Assembly (NCBI GenBank): GCA_028554645.1
Contig: JAQOOI010000062.1
Location: forward strand, 744,001-808,000
Source of the DNA: Omphalotus guepiniiformis
Lineage: Eukaryota > Basidiomycota > Agaricomycetes > Agaricales > Omphalotaceae
Length of the DNA stretch: 64,000 nucleotides
Reading direction: 5' to 3'
The notes under the pieces were generated by a model, which saw only the letters and a program-made list of their open reading frames with translations, ran no database searches and was not told the origin of the DNA. The position numbers were made by a program, and so were the translations under genes. Positions 1 through 10,784 of the stretch are shown piece after piece. How positions within the stretch are numbered: the first letter of the stretch is position 1; every line of letters begins with the position of its first letter.

Positions 1-188
1 CTGAAGATCAGCAGGATCGTTTGTTTTCTAAACATTATTGTCAGCATCCTGACATGCACTTCCTGTGGCGAAATGTGGTTACTCACAGCAGGATGAGGCT
101 GAATAGAGAAGCTAGGCTCTGGGTTCGTATTGCCAGTGCCATCGTTACGGGTGATTTTGGCTTTCACCTTGTCGACAAGATTAGACAT
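1..188 (-). CDS. Unknown protein, first exon only (partial)
   Basis: The coding exon runs from ATG at 188 down to 87 (34 codons, beginning MSNLVDKVKAKITRND and ending QPHPA), followed by a GTGAGT donor at 86. The intron appears to end exactly at the window edge, because bases 3-1 read CAG on the minus strand, so the rest of the protein lies outside the window. The visible part is hydrophilic, with a lysine-rich start and a Gly/Asn/Pro stretch, and has no signal peptide or membrane segment. A TATA box about 55 nt upstream supports this start. I do not recognise the family. Confidence 0.55.
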   Translation of the reverse strand, partial: MSNLVDKVKAKITRNDGTGNTNPEPSFSIQPHPAVSNHISPQEVHVRMLTIMFRKQTILLIF

Positions 189-242
189 GATTGAAGAAAG
201 TATTGAGTGGGTAATAAAGGAATTTGAGTGAAGTTCGACTCC

Positions 243-250
243 TTTATATA
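243..250 (-). promoter_or_regulatory. TATA box of the gene starting at 188
   Basis: The minus strand reads TATATAAA here, 55-62 nt upstream of the ATG at 188. This is a normal distance for a TATA element serving a short-leader fungal gene. Confidence 0.5.
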
Positions 251-577
251 CTTTGAAGAGTACAATGACGTCTGACTCAACCACCAACTGCGCTGCTGCG
301 GGGCAGCCACTCCTCTGTGATGACATCATTCATTATGTGCCTTATTAGCTCCTTCAAGATTTCTGGTGCTACTTACACTGCAGTACTCAGAATACAGGGT
401 TGATAGATCTTACTGATTAATGATTAAAATCTCTTGCAAAACGGGCGCTGGCAGTCATGAGATCTGAACATTTTAGTTGAGGATGATCATATACATGACA
501 TAAAAACCTAGGTTGCAAGTAGGACGAGCATGCGGCATTGAAATGCGTGGGTAGAGAAGGTAAGAGAGGTCGATAGT

Positions 578-1204
578 TTACTCTGCATCCACAACGACTG
601 TTTGGAGACCCTAAAGAATGACGAAAAAGAATTCAGAAACGCAACAACAATAAGTGAATATTGCTCCTCACCTTGAACGATGTGACAGGTACGTGCGAAG
701 CGTATGTGAAGAGCCTCTCCTTTGCACTCTCGTCGTCATTTCGCTTCCCTAATGGTACAGAGATCAATCAGTCTTTACAACTTCAAATACTGCACCACTC
801 TAGAAACTCCGCTCGAGCTTCACACGTAGACGGTGAGGGACCGTCTTGATACCCTGGGCCCAAAGCGCCTGGTTAAGTTTCGGGTCCAGCCTAACATCGG
901 CAGTACCCATCGCCTTCTGTGCAAATTCCACTACTGATTTCACAGCCCAAGGAGCCCGCTTTTTGAAAGATCGACCATGCACACGTTTGTGCAAGTGGAT
1001 AGTGTATTCCCGAGTAACGACGTCTTGGAGAGCTGAGCGGGTCTTGCCGCCGGTCTGAAAGATACATTTTCATCAAGTCAGCGAGTACTCTTGAGCATTA
1101 TTCTGAAGTCAGAAAGACCTTTTTGGTAGGTGCGGGTGCCTGCAGAATTGCCATTGAGATCAGACGATAATCTGGGAAGGTTCAACACTGATGAAACATA
1201 CCAT
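578..1204 (-). CDS. rpl31: 60S ribosomal protein eL31
   Basis: Component of the large ribosomal subunit near the peptide exit tunnel. Five coding exons give 126 residues, the usual eL31 length: 1204-1202, 1139-1119, 1054-808, 748-672 and 610-578. The protein begins [17 protein letters not shown] and carries the family blocks [47 protein letters not shown] and [15 protein letters not shown]. Exon 1 holds nothing but the ATG, which sits directly before a GTATGT donor; exon 2 is 21 nt. Intron 2 uses a weak GTCTTT donor. The other junctions are ordinary GT-AG. The identity is certain; only the donor after codon 8 is less secure. Confidence 0.93.
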
Positions 1205-1802
1205 TGAGTCTTGAGGAAGTGTCGACGCCGGAAGGTACGAGGAGAAACTAGATGCTTTGTTTGGCACCAATCCGTTGTGTAAATAAGATAAAGTTTGTAG
1301 TGGCTTGCATCGTTGTGACGGAACTTGAAGCGGACTCTCATGCGGACAGCGCCGCGCGGCACAGGGCCATTACTAACTCTCAATTACACATGATCTGCTT
1401 TCACTTACTACCGTCAGATTCATCACCCGGGTGACAGAGTACTTCACAAAAAACTTTCGAAAACCGAGTATGTACCTCAGCTGAAACTTAATGCATTCAC
1501 CTTGGAATTCGTTCACCTTGGATTCGTGTAAGTAGTGCAAGTCATTTCGTCAAGCTGGGGTATTTTTTCCATGGTCGTGCAAGTGATACCATTCATATTC
1601 ATCTACATCAAGGTACAAGCAGGTCCACACAATTGGGACCCTGAGACAAATGACCGGTGACCGTTGGCGGTGAATTGCAAAAAAAGGTCAACGACAAAGG
1701 GAAGCCTTTTAATGAGCGAGCTTCTTCCTCTGCCAAGATTTCTCAGATTCCTCTGAACTACTAAGAGCCCTTTCTGTCTCCCACCCACCGAGTCACTTCA
1801 AG
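1205..1802. other. Intergenic between eL31 and the CFEM gene
   Basis: About 600 nt between divergent genes: the eL31 promoter and 5' leader on one side and the CFEM promoter on the other. Open frames here (for example 1078-1383 minus) show no recognisable domain and overlap eL31 introns. Nothing further is identified. Confidence 0.5.
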
Positions 1803-2469
1803 ATGCGTTTCTCCACTGTCATTGTGCCCATTGCTTTGTTTGCTTCTGCCTCCGCAACCTCGCTCCTTCGTCGCCAGTCCCTACCAAGTACGAACATACA
1901 CCATCATTGAGCAAGTTCTGTACACTGATATCATCACACAGCTTGCGCTCTGCCCTGTATCGCCAGTGCTGACTTCGGAAGCTGCAGCTCCACCGACGAT
2001 ACCTGTTTATGCCGTAGCTCTGCATTCGTGACGAGCGTCACGACTTGTATCGAGACATCTTGCACGGGCTCCGACTTGCAGAATGCGCTACTTGCTGCTC
2101 AATCTCTCTGTGATTCAGTCGTACGTCTTTAAATCATAACAACTGCGCAGGCTGATACAACGTCGTGCTGACCGTCTCTTCTCATCTTTTCGTTTCAGTC
2201 GGGGTGACCTTGACAACGGACGCAAGTCTCGCTTCACTCACGGCTTCACTCGCTTCGTCTATCTCTGCCTCCGCTGCGCACGCTAGTACCACTTCCCCTG
2301 CTGCAAGTAGCGGCGCTGCGACGTACGAATGTTTTAGCTATTCTGGTTGAAGGTACTGACTCTAAAACCCTGATCTAGCCCTACATCCAGCAATGGTGCC
2401 CTCCCCACCTTGAACGCTGGGCTGTTCTCTGGTGTTGTCGGTGCTGGACTCATAGCCTTGGCGCTCTAG
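1803..2469 (+). CDS. CFEM-domain GPI-anchored cell-surface protein
   Basis: Secreted protein of about 160 residues in four exons: 1803-1887, 1942-2124, 2199-2322 and 2379-2469. It begins with a signal peptide (MRFSTVIVPIALFASASA), followed by a Leu-Arg-Arg processing-like site. The CFEM domain has all eight cysteines in order: TCALPC, GSCSSTDDTCLC, TTCIETSC and QSLC. A Ser/Ala/Thr-rich stalk then leads to a hydrophobic C-terminus (LFSGVVGAGLIALAL), typical of GPI attachment. CFEM proteins act at the fungal wall in adhesion, haem or iron uptake and host interaction; which applies here is unknown. Frame is kept across intron 2 only if a weak GTCTTT donor at 2125 is used; the stronger GTACGT at 2121 would give an early stop. 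Confidence 0.85.
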
Positions 2470-3416
2470 ACGACTTCCAGATTAGAGGATTTAAATCGCC
2501 CGTAATGGGCATCATTATCATTATGCTGAGGGATTGGATTATATTAAAGTCTGTTCTCTGGGTTCGTTCGCTGGTGCTCTCAGCAGTATTCGTCGAGTTC
2601 TGTTCGTTGCATCTTATTGAGTCTCGGTTTCCACTTTCGCTTTCAGCCTTCTTTGGACACTGTCACTTCTGTACTGTCTTCAGTTGAATTTCAAGGTCTA
2701 TACCCAGTGTCAAAATTTCTCGAGGCGTGACTGAGTGAAAGCGGGTCCATTCTCGCGCCTGAAAGTGCCGCCCAGATTTCACATAGCTCTCAGCCTCCGG
2801 GCCTTTACCTTCAGTAGCCGGTGCATCGCGCTCTCAGTGCGCTCTCTCGTGTTTTCGAATTACGCGAACTTCCATCAAGCTCTGCCACCCACCCATGGAT
2901 ATCTGATATTCGTCCACTTCTGTATGTATATGTGGGTGTTCTTCAAATACCCCACAAATAATAGTAAAACACAAGCCGGCGGATCTACGCATACATATAC
3001 TTATCATATCACATTCTCCTTAGAGTGTGTAAGCGGACGCTTATGCCTACGGCACTGGTGCGACACATTGGCAACATCTGCCAACATACAGACCTGCCAT
3101 ACGTAAGTGTGTATGTTTTCCGAAGTAAACCAAATACTCTTCGATTCTCATGATGAGGTCGCAGCGTGCTTTTTGCTTTTCCGCCATGGGAACCGTGTTC
3201 GCTCTGATATCCGCCGCAACATGTTCTTGCTCCAGTGGTGTACCGATTGGCACACAGTCCTTCTTCGAATTCTCTTTCGCACCCATTGAAGCATGAAGCA
3301 GGTACCGCGGAAGGCGTATGATGTATTGAAAATGTTGTCCATACACGGATAAGTGCAACAAAACCGCAACAGGATCGCGGTAGAGTACATACCGAGAATA
3401 CACATACTGGCTAACC
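2470..3416. other. Intergenic, no gene seen
   Basis: About 950 nt between the ends of the CFEM gene and the monooxygenase, which converge here. Open frames are short and without recognisable domains. Nothing else is supported. Confidence 0.5.
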
Positions 3417-5233
3417 TCAATGATTAGATATGGATATTTCAACAGTCGGAGTTTGGGAAAGGAGGCTTGTTCTATTCGCTTGTCTTGAAACTCCGGAGCC
3501 CCACTTAGTCCACCAGTCATCCGCTTGTTCGGCGGCGTCGTACGCATAGAAGTCGACCTCCTCTCCCCAAATTTCTCGGAACGCCACGTCATCGTTTTCT
3601 GCACCGCTCCGAATTTTATAGTCCCGCAGTTCTTGGTCCGGACCCTTCGGTACGGTGAGCATCTGAACTTTTCTCCACTCCCATTCTTTCGCAGCGCTAC
3701 ACTGGTGAAGCCGAAGCTCCTCGTAGGCAGCCAGTACTCGAGGAAGTTCGTCGACGTTCTCGATCCGTGAAAAGAGATTGCCGATGACCTCAGCGTCTTC
3801 TATGCACATCGCGGTCTGATGTATTCCGGTTGGCTAGACGAATGTCGTATTAGAAGAAACAACAGTGCGGCGGTGTACCCGGCTTACCATGGAAGGATGA
3901 GCTGCCTCTCCGACCAAAACAATCTTGCTATCGTCACACACCAGGCTGTCAAGAGGGGGCCGTTTCAAATACGATGTGGGTATCACTGTCTTTGCCATTT
4001 GTAATAGTTTCTGCACTCTATGTTCCAGTCATCAAAAGAGGATGATTCTCAAAGTTCACGATACTCACCGCGGTTCGAAACGATCATTATGAAGATTGAA
4101 ATGTTCCGGAGGGTAACGCTTAGTCCAATTATCACGATACTCAGATAGATCGTCATCTATTTCATAGCTGATGAGGACGCCGTATCTTTGCTTCGCATCC
4201 TATACAGAAAAAGTTCTGAATCAAAATCAGATAGACAACGGAAGAAAAGAATGAATTGCGTACGACGAGACTTCCATGAACGAGGTAACTATTGCCAAGC
4301 CAAAGCCACCACTATGTGGCCAAGTCAGACGGTGCAAGAGGCATCTGATAGGTGAACATACGTGAGGAAGCTCAGTCAAGTCTCTCAATTCCTCATCCGC
4401 GCGCATAAGTTCCGTCGGTAATGAAAAGGTCAAACATAGCTGGTTTGTCGGGCTGACCTCTAGTTCTTTGAGAACGACAGCCTCCCGTGTTATACTTCCC
4501 TGGCCATCAGCGCCTACAATGATGTCGGAATATAACGTCTCTCCATTGGCCAGAACCACGGAGGGAGGTGAAGATGTGATCTGAGTGACTGTTGAATTGT
4601 ACCGTATCTCAACACCTTCCCGCCGTGCAATATCAAGAAGCATAGAAGTAAGATCGCCATGCTGAGACAAATCTTTGAGTAATTTTAGTTGAAGGACCAT
4701 GCTCTGCACCTCACCTGCATAAATACGAAATTTGCGAGAAGATCTCGCAAGAGCTCTTCTTCGAACTTTAGCAGGCCAATTGGTTCCCCAGTTCCGCCTA
4801 GAAATATCGTTATTTCCTTAGCCAGAAAACAAAGTATGTCGCTAGCAACCTGTCATAAACGAAAACTGATTGACAATCGTGGCGACTTTATTTAGCTGAG
4901 GTGTCAAACCCCAGCGCATTAGAACTCTCGTCATATTCGGCGGTGACCTACAAATCGCACTTCAGTATCACAGACAACGAGAATGATGTTTAGGAAAGAT
5001 TCACGGGAGAATTCCTAGATGCTATGATGACGATGTGAATACAAACGGAAAGAGTGACAGATGTAGGTGATAAAACGTACTTTCTCCTTGCCGTCCCCTT
5101 GTTCCAATACCACTACATCATGCCCTGCCCTCTGCAGTGTATACGCCGCTGCAAGACCACCAACATGCCCACCGACAATGATGATCCTCAATGAAACTTG
5201 AGCTTTCCGTGATTCGAGTACCTGTCTAGGCAT
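3417..5233 (-). CDS. FAD-dependent monooxygenase (salicylate hydroxylase-like)
   Basis: Flavoprotein hydroxylase of the PHBH/salicylate-hydroxylase class, which uses FAD and NAD(P)H to hydroxylate an aromatic or related substrate. The start at 5233 gives MPRQVLESRK, then the dinucleotide fold (RIIIVGGHVGGLAAAYTLQR) ending in an acidic VVLEQ. Further exons encode MTRVLMRWGL near 4930, the DG motif (IIVGADGQGS) near 4500, and a third FAD contact (KIVLVGEAAHPSM) near 3900. The last exon has the ECD-like AMCIEDAEVIGNLF helix and ends at 3417. Two motifs are off consensus: GGHVGG for GxGxxG, and GEAAHP for GDAAHP. Substrate cannot be told from sequence. There is no enzyme cluster around it. Confidence 0.85.
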
Positions 5234-7427
5234 TTTTTGCCCAAATGGTGGGGGTAATGTACAATGTCGCTGATGACACGGCGTCGAGGACAATGTATAA
5301 TAAAAACCTGGAAACACGCAACCGCCATCAAGACCTTCTGATATGTATGGTGGACCATAACCTTCCTGGATCCCACGGAATTTGAGGCGAAAACCGAGAG
5401 AAAAGAACCACCATGCAGTCTTATGTCCATCCTAGGGCTATTTTGAGTTTTTTATGCGCATAAGTGTTCGTTCAGACGACGATCTGCGTATACATATCAG
5501 CTGTTTCCAATGAGCCACAATAAGCCGCTGTATGCAGACCTAGTTGGCACCTTTAGATCGAAAAGAAGTTTCGCAGACGCTGGGGGACCGCGTGCCGTGC
5601 CGAGGCAAGAGTACTATCAACGATTATTGACTTAGAGGATCGAAAGTTATTCTTGTCAATCAAACCCGAATCAAACTGTCATCTTAGCTGATGGTAGTAA
5701 GTAATACAAAACCTAAATAAAAATGCCGACACTCCAAGGATGCACACTTCATATGTATTAGAAGTCCTGGCATATCAGAGGTTGAGCGCTAGCTCTCATT
5801 TACTATTATTGTACCAGTGCGATTTGACGTGCAACGTCTCGGTCGGACTGGCGGCTATTTACATAACATTGAAAGTTTCGCAGAAAGGAGCCCAGAGCAA
5901 CGAGCTAGATCGTGGCGGGATCGCAAAAATATGAATTGGAATGCTGGGCCCAATACCAGTTCCTGCTGTGAGCAGAATAAGCGATATGGCTTCAAGCCCA
6001 CTGACTAAACTGAAACTGAAAGCACGTACTGTTCCTCGGAGAGGAGAGAAGGACTCAATATTTGAAAGAGACTGGGAAGGCAGTGGAAAGGACTCATCAG
6101 AGCTATTTCCAGCACTTGAATGCGGGGTACATGTCACCTGAACTGTGATCTGCATGTCTCTTTGGTAAGTGAGAACATCCGGTGGAACTACGGATGTTCT
6201 CAAGGGGGACACTGGAACACGGAAAAGCAGACAGCGGAAGTGTGAGCATTCTTTCAAGCAAACTTGACCACAGGCATGCAGTCTTCTTGAAAACAAGCCA
6301 TACATCATAGGAACGACTTGACCCACACGTCTGTTTCCCGGTTTGAGTTGGATTCGGGCTAGGCAGTGATGAGCGCTCAGCTGAGCTATTGATGGAACAT
6401 CCGGTGGTAAGGGTGGAAAGGTTTAAACTCGAATGACATTCTTCGAAAAACTAGACTGGTCGCAAGAGCATGTGGCGCGTGCATCGACATGAAGGATCGT
6501 CGCGTCGTGAGATCTTAGGGAACGAGAGAAGCTGAGTGATTTCAATCCGTGTTTCGGCCACTATCAACAGTTATGTCCATTGTGGATGGTATGTAAGATG
6601 AGCGGCTGAACACAAGCATTCCGGTACCTAAAAGTCGAATCTAGATATCCTGCTTGTATGTTGAATGTAAGTTGTGCGTTCAAAAGATGTGACTCAAAAC
6701 CGCGGTCAGCGCGTAATAACGAGGGGGTAACGACATACACTTTCGAGAAGCTTTGGAACTTGCGACTTCGCGAAAACGCGTGGATCCGGAACAGCTGGCC
6801 AGAGTTACCTTTTAATGTGTTCAGATAACAGAATCCGAACTCGGGGTTTTGTCCTAAAGTATCTAAAGATATAAACGTTATGGCCTCAATCTCATGATAT
6901 GACGCAGATGTAAAGCTTCTGATGATACAACTTCAAGGTGCGTGATCCCGAGCTCAAGCCCGAGCCTACCAATATATTTTGAGTATAGAGCAGAGATAGG
7001 CCTCCTTGAGCTACATACCTCGTTTCGACGTATTTGTTGGTATCCTACCCGGGTCTTTATTCCCGACTGTTGGGGCGCGCACTGACAACTCTGGTCCCAG
7101 AGATAGTCTGGCTATGAAGAAACCGAGAAACCGAATAACTGATATTCCAGCTTCTTGTGTGCATGTCGATTTTCACACTTGGCAGCGACTACGAGTTGAA
7201 ATGTTGGCAATGGGAGTGGTGAAAGCCTGAAAGGATAGTGTCACAAGAATGTGACAACCGGCACGTGGATCGCCATTTTTTTTTTCTGAATTATGCTGAA
7301 ATTGTTGGACTTCGGAGGAGAAATGCCAGCGGAATACAGACGTCGACCCTCAGGCCGCTACATTCAAGAGTTCCTGGTGAGAATGATGCTGTATTACCGA
7401 CGACATTTGTGTTCATGCTCTCACGGC
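5234..7427. other. Long intergenic region flanking the retrotransposon
   Basis: About 2.2 kb without a convincing gene, ending at the right-hand repeat of the retrotransposon. The only long open frame is on the minus strand at about 5859-6424 and is listed separately. The rest is of mixed composition with no repeats or RNA genes that I can recognise. Confidence 0.45.
5859..6424 (-). CDS. Unrecognised open frame, possibly one exon of an unknown gene
   Basis: An open minus-strand frame about 190 codons long has a patterned sequence. It contains two PPDV segments, a Cys-rich part (HACGQVCLKECSHFRC), a Ser/Pro-rich part and a hydrophobic stretch (LEAISLILLTAGTGIG) near its end. It is preceded by an in-frame TAA, so if real it would begin at a splice acceptor or at an internal ATG (6326). 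No homologous family comes to mind, and upstream exons are not obvious. It could be a fragment of a degraded gene. Confidence 0.2.
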
Positions 7428-7531
7428 CTCCAGCTTCGTCTACGCAAGCCGTTGGGTGAGGGCAAGCTAAGGGGAGGTTGGGCTGGGCATGCGAAGCATG
7501 CGCGGACGCGGGACGCAAGGGGTCGCCCGCT
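7428..7531 (-). repeat. Retrotransposon repeat B2 (outer 3' end)
   Basis: A 104-bp segment identical by eye to 7925-8028. It contains a small palindrome (GCATGCGAAGCATGC). Its outer boundary (CT at 7428-7429) marks the element's 3' end; the flank beyond is unrelated to the internal copy. Confidence 0.9.
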
Positions 7532-7754
7532 GGGCGGGTGGGCCCCCTTGCATCCTACGATTACTCACCCTCACCGATGCTCGCAGGTAACTGAACTGCA
7601 ACAATCTGACTACTGTGTGATAACTATTGCATTGCTAAAAGGTCGCGATCTGTAATCTACTGCATTCATCGAAAATAAGCTGCGCTGTTAATTACTCGTA
7701 AGACTGCATAATACAAAGTAACTTTGATGCATTGAAAAGGGAGGGACCGGGTGG

Positions 7755-7926
7755 GTGAAAGAAAACGAGCGGTGATGTATTTCTGCTATGCTGAGGCTGC
7801 TGCTGCCGACACTGCTGAAGATGAGAATTGCTGAAAGCTGGAAGAGGCGTGGGAAAGCAACTCACCACTCTTGCTTCGCTCCGCTGGAACTGGCGGAGTA
7901 TCGGCACGAACTCCGCGCAGTCAACT
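7755..7926 (-). repeat. Retrotransposon repeat A2 (internal copy)
   Basis: A 172-bp segment identical by eye to 12718-12889. It abuts repeat B1 with a shared CT (7925-7926), forming the internal B1A2 junction. Confidence 0.9.
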
Positions 7927-8028
7927 CCAGCTTCGTCTACGCAAGCCGTTGGGTGAGGGCAAGCTAAGGGGAGGTTGGGCTGGGCATGCGAAGCATGCGC
8001 GGACGCGGGACGCAAGGGGTCGCCCGCT
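7925..8028 (-). repeat. Retrotransposon repeat B1 (internal copy)
   Basis: A 104-bp copy of the outer repeat at 7428-7531. It lies just downstream of the recombinase stop codon and directly next to A2. Confidence 0.9.
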
Positions 8029-8091
8029 CTCCCAACCACAAACCAACTGCGGGCGAAACCTCGACCGCCAGCCCAACCGGCCTCGCTTATC

Positions 8092-9310
8092 CTATGTTAA
8101 ATTAGCCATATGCCTCGACGCTACCTGCTCAAACGCTCTTATGTAAAGCTCAAATGCGAGTGACTTCCAGCGCCCAGCGATCCGCACAATCTCTGCACTA
8201 ACTCCTTTGGCCAGATAAAAGGATGCTCCACCAATTCTAAAGGAGTGTCCGAAAGAGGTGCCCCATCCATTGCTGCTTAGGATATCATTGATGCGGGCCA
8301 TAGCTGCGTTCTTCGTTGCAGGACGGATGCACCCTCGCGAGTCTCGCCAAGAGAACAACGGGTCGCTTGCAGCAGCGGGAGTAACTCTTGCCATGTTCGC
8401 GAGTGCTCGCAGAGGGCAAAGCATTTCATCCTCCTCCACAAGAAAAATGTCCTGGCTTTCTCCAGGCCGTGCTGTCTTCGCTGAAGGTAAGCGAATCTTC
8501 GCATATGTTCGCCCGTCCAAATCAGAGCCGAAAGACGCATCCTCTCTGGTCGAATGTAGCGCCGGATTGAAGTCGTTGGCTGCATGAACTGTAACTTCAC
8601 CAAAGCGCATGAGCCCGAAAAACGCACAAGAGCACATAGCCCAGACGCATGCATCAAATGAGGATGTGAGATCCAGAGATGAGCGCAGTGTGCGCATCAT
8701 TGCTAATGTGATGGGTGGACGAGGAGGCCGTGAGCGCTTTCCCGCTTGCATACGATCCATACCCCGCAACGACCACTTGATTCTCTCATGGTCGTCCTTT
8801 GACAATGGAGGTGGGAAGCCTTGAGCAAGATGCCATGCCCTGACTCCTGCTAGATATTTGTGGGCCGTGCTCACTGCGACAGTCTCGAAAGGGATGCCTG
8901 GGTGCGAGAAGAAAACTGCATTGTTCGGATCTGGGTCTGCTACTGACCACAAGGCAAATGAATGGAGTAGAGCAAAAGAGGCTGGAAGGCGCTGGTCTTC
9001 GGGAATTGAGAAAATGTCGCAGAATAGGTGAAATTTGCGCAGCGCAGAACCATAGCCTTCGGTATCTTTCAGTGAAGCGTGCGATGCAAAGCTATAGAGG
9101 CCAGAAAAGAATGACGACTCGATGATGTGATCTGATGATTTGTTTACTCCTTTCCATAGAAAAATCCTCTCAGCTGCTGAGCATGGCGGCCGAAGCGGTG
9201 AAGGCTTCAGCTGTAGCTTCGGAACAGGTTCTAATGAGAAAAGACTTGGAGCCGAAGGGTCTGGAATTACGCGGTTCGCAAAAGCAGGAAAGGCTAGTAT
9301 GGTAGTAATT
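8092..9310 (-). CDS. Retrotransposon tyrosine recombinase
   Basis: Integrates the circular DNA intermediate by site-specific strand exchange. The domain occupies the last roughly 400 codons of a frame that stays open from 11253 to 8092. Catalytic residues can be read in order: Arg in FFGLMRFGEVTVH, His and Arg in FGHSFRIGGASF, the Trp position in IAGRWKS, and the nucleophile Tyr in ELYIRAF. The N-terminal part has a SAM-like DNA-binding pattern (HKYLAGVRAWHLAQG). The coding sequence begins in a different frame from the RT and overlaps its end near 9300, so it needs a frameshift, reinitiation or a spliced message. The start given is approximate. No internal stop is seen, so it may be active. 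Confidence 0.85.
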
Positions 9311-10784
9311 TCCCTTCCAGGTATGAAGGTAGAGCGAAACAAATCTTGTGAGTGGCAGCTGGGAAACCATTGAGGAAACTGGTGACGTCGCCACGGGAAA
9401 GAGCGTCGACTACGTTTTCGCGGCTGGTAACATGCACTGCTGCTAGGAGTAAGCCATTCCTGGCTAGAGACGAGTAAATTTCCTTCAACACTGCGTTCGT
9501 GTTGCTGTTCCGCGACCGCCCTGCATTCAAGGTGTGCACCACTCCACTGTTGTCGGAGCGAACCATGAAGCGATTGGTGGCATGGGTGTTGAAGCTCAAG
9601 AGATTTGTATGCAGAGCCAGTCTCAAGCCCAAGTCGACTGCGACTGCTTCTGCCCATCCGATATCGAATTGGTGATGCGGCCCCACTCGAAAACCCGGAG
9701 CCCAACGCCAGACAGCCCAATATTGACCCACTACTACCCCAATTCCAAATGATGTACTTGCATCCCCCCACCATCCTATGTCGGCTGCTATTGGAGAGCA
9801 AATAGGCATGCTGTTGGGTAACAGATTGATGAGCTCGAGAATCAACTTGATGTCTGCTCTTAAATAGCTCGGCGGGTGCAAATGAGCTCGCGATGAAGCA
9901 AACGTAGACACAAAACGAATTATAGAGCGCGTGAATGGCCGAATAAGCATGAAAATGCACGAAATATGAATAAGCTTCCCATGCAATGACTCTGCTTCGG
10001 ATACTGAGAAAGAATTTGAGGAATCTGACCAATTCTCTAGTAGAGCAATGATCTTCGTCAACTTCTCGGGGGGAATGGAAACTAGCTTGTGCTCGAGATC
10101 CCAGTCGAAGCCAATGTAACGCTGAACGGATGCGAAGCGACGCAGCTTCGGAAGGCTCCAAGGGACTCCCAGCTCCCCAGTAATTGCAATGAAATCTTCT
10201 TCGGTCCACTTCTCCCCTGGCAGCCTCACCACAAAAAAATCGTCGACCCACTTCAGAAGCAATGTGATGCCAACTGCAAAGTATATGGCCACGAGCATGT
10301 CTGCGATCGAGCCGAATATTCCAGCACTTGATGACATCCCAAAACATAGCGCTCGGTCCACGTGAACCTTGCCTCGCCAGTACACGCACAGCGCGTTCTG
10401 CTGGGACGGACGTGTTGGGGTTATCCGGTACGCTGCTGATACGTCGAATGTCGCAGCTTGTGCACCAGGGGGTAAGGATAGTATTAGTGCGCAGGTGTCT
10501 GCAAATGTTCCCCATGCTGTCGGAAAGTCGTCTGAGTTGATTGCTGAATTTACAGAAAATATTGACGGGTGGTGGCGTGGGTATGAAAGATCTTGCACCA
10601 AGCGCATTTTGTTCGAGTGCGGTTTGGGTACTAGTCCTAAGGGAGCGGTTCGAAATGGACCAATTATCGCCTCCAACGCTGCTGGTTCGTATGGACAGGA
10701 GTAACGGCCGGCTGCTTCTTCTTCTGCTATATATGTGTCGATAAATAGTGGGTCTATAGTTGATGATCTGTGGTTTTCGAAATA
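9294..10784 (-). CDS. Retrotransposon reverse transcriptase-RNase H
   Basis: Copies the element RNA and removes the template strand. The open frame starts after a TGA at 10787-10785. It reads EEEAAGRYSCPYEP, then RT blocks IGPFRTAPLGLVPKP, VQDLSYP, FDVSAAYR, and the catalytic LLKWVDDFFVV (VDD for the usual YxDD). RNase H follows, with its acidic residues in GWWGDAST, GWAEAVAVDLG, VRSDNSGVV and NVVDALSRGD. All catalytic residues appear present. There is no ATG near the start of the domain; the N-terminal pol segment lies upstream in another frame (see 10780-11088). Confidence 0.88.
   Translation of the reverse strand, partial: YFENHRSSTIDPLFIDTYIAEEEAAGRYSCPYEPAALEAIIGPFRTAPLGLVPKPHSNKMRLVQDLSYPRHHPSIFSVNSAINSDDFPTAWGTFADTCALILSLPPGAQAATFDVSAAYRITPTRPSQQNALCVYWRGKVHVDRALCFGMSSSAGIFGSIADMLVAIYFAVGITLLLKWVDDFFVVRLPGEKWTEEDFIAITGELGVPWSLPKLRRFASVQRYIGFDWDLEHKLVSIPPEKLTKIIALLENWSDSSNSFSVSEAESLHGKLIHISCIFMLIRPFTRSIIRFVSTFASSRAHLHPPSYLRADIKLILELINLLPNSMPICSPIAADIGWWGDASTSFGIGVVVGQYWAVWRWAPGFRVGPHHQFDIGWAEAVAVDLGLRLALHTNLLSFNTHATNRFMVRSDNSGVVHTLNAGRSRNSNTNAVLKEIYSSLARNGLLLAAVHVTSRENVVDALSRGDVTSFLNGFPAATHKICFALPSYLEGKLLPY

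Noticed and set aside
3047..3604. 185-residue minus-strand frame downstream of the monooxygenase
   Set aside because: It overlaps the last monooxygenase exon in another frame and has no motif.
8258..8824. Plus-strand frames opposite the recombinase
   Set aside because: Shadow frames of the tyrosine recombinase, which has clear catalytic residues on the minus strand.
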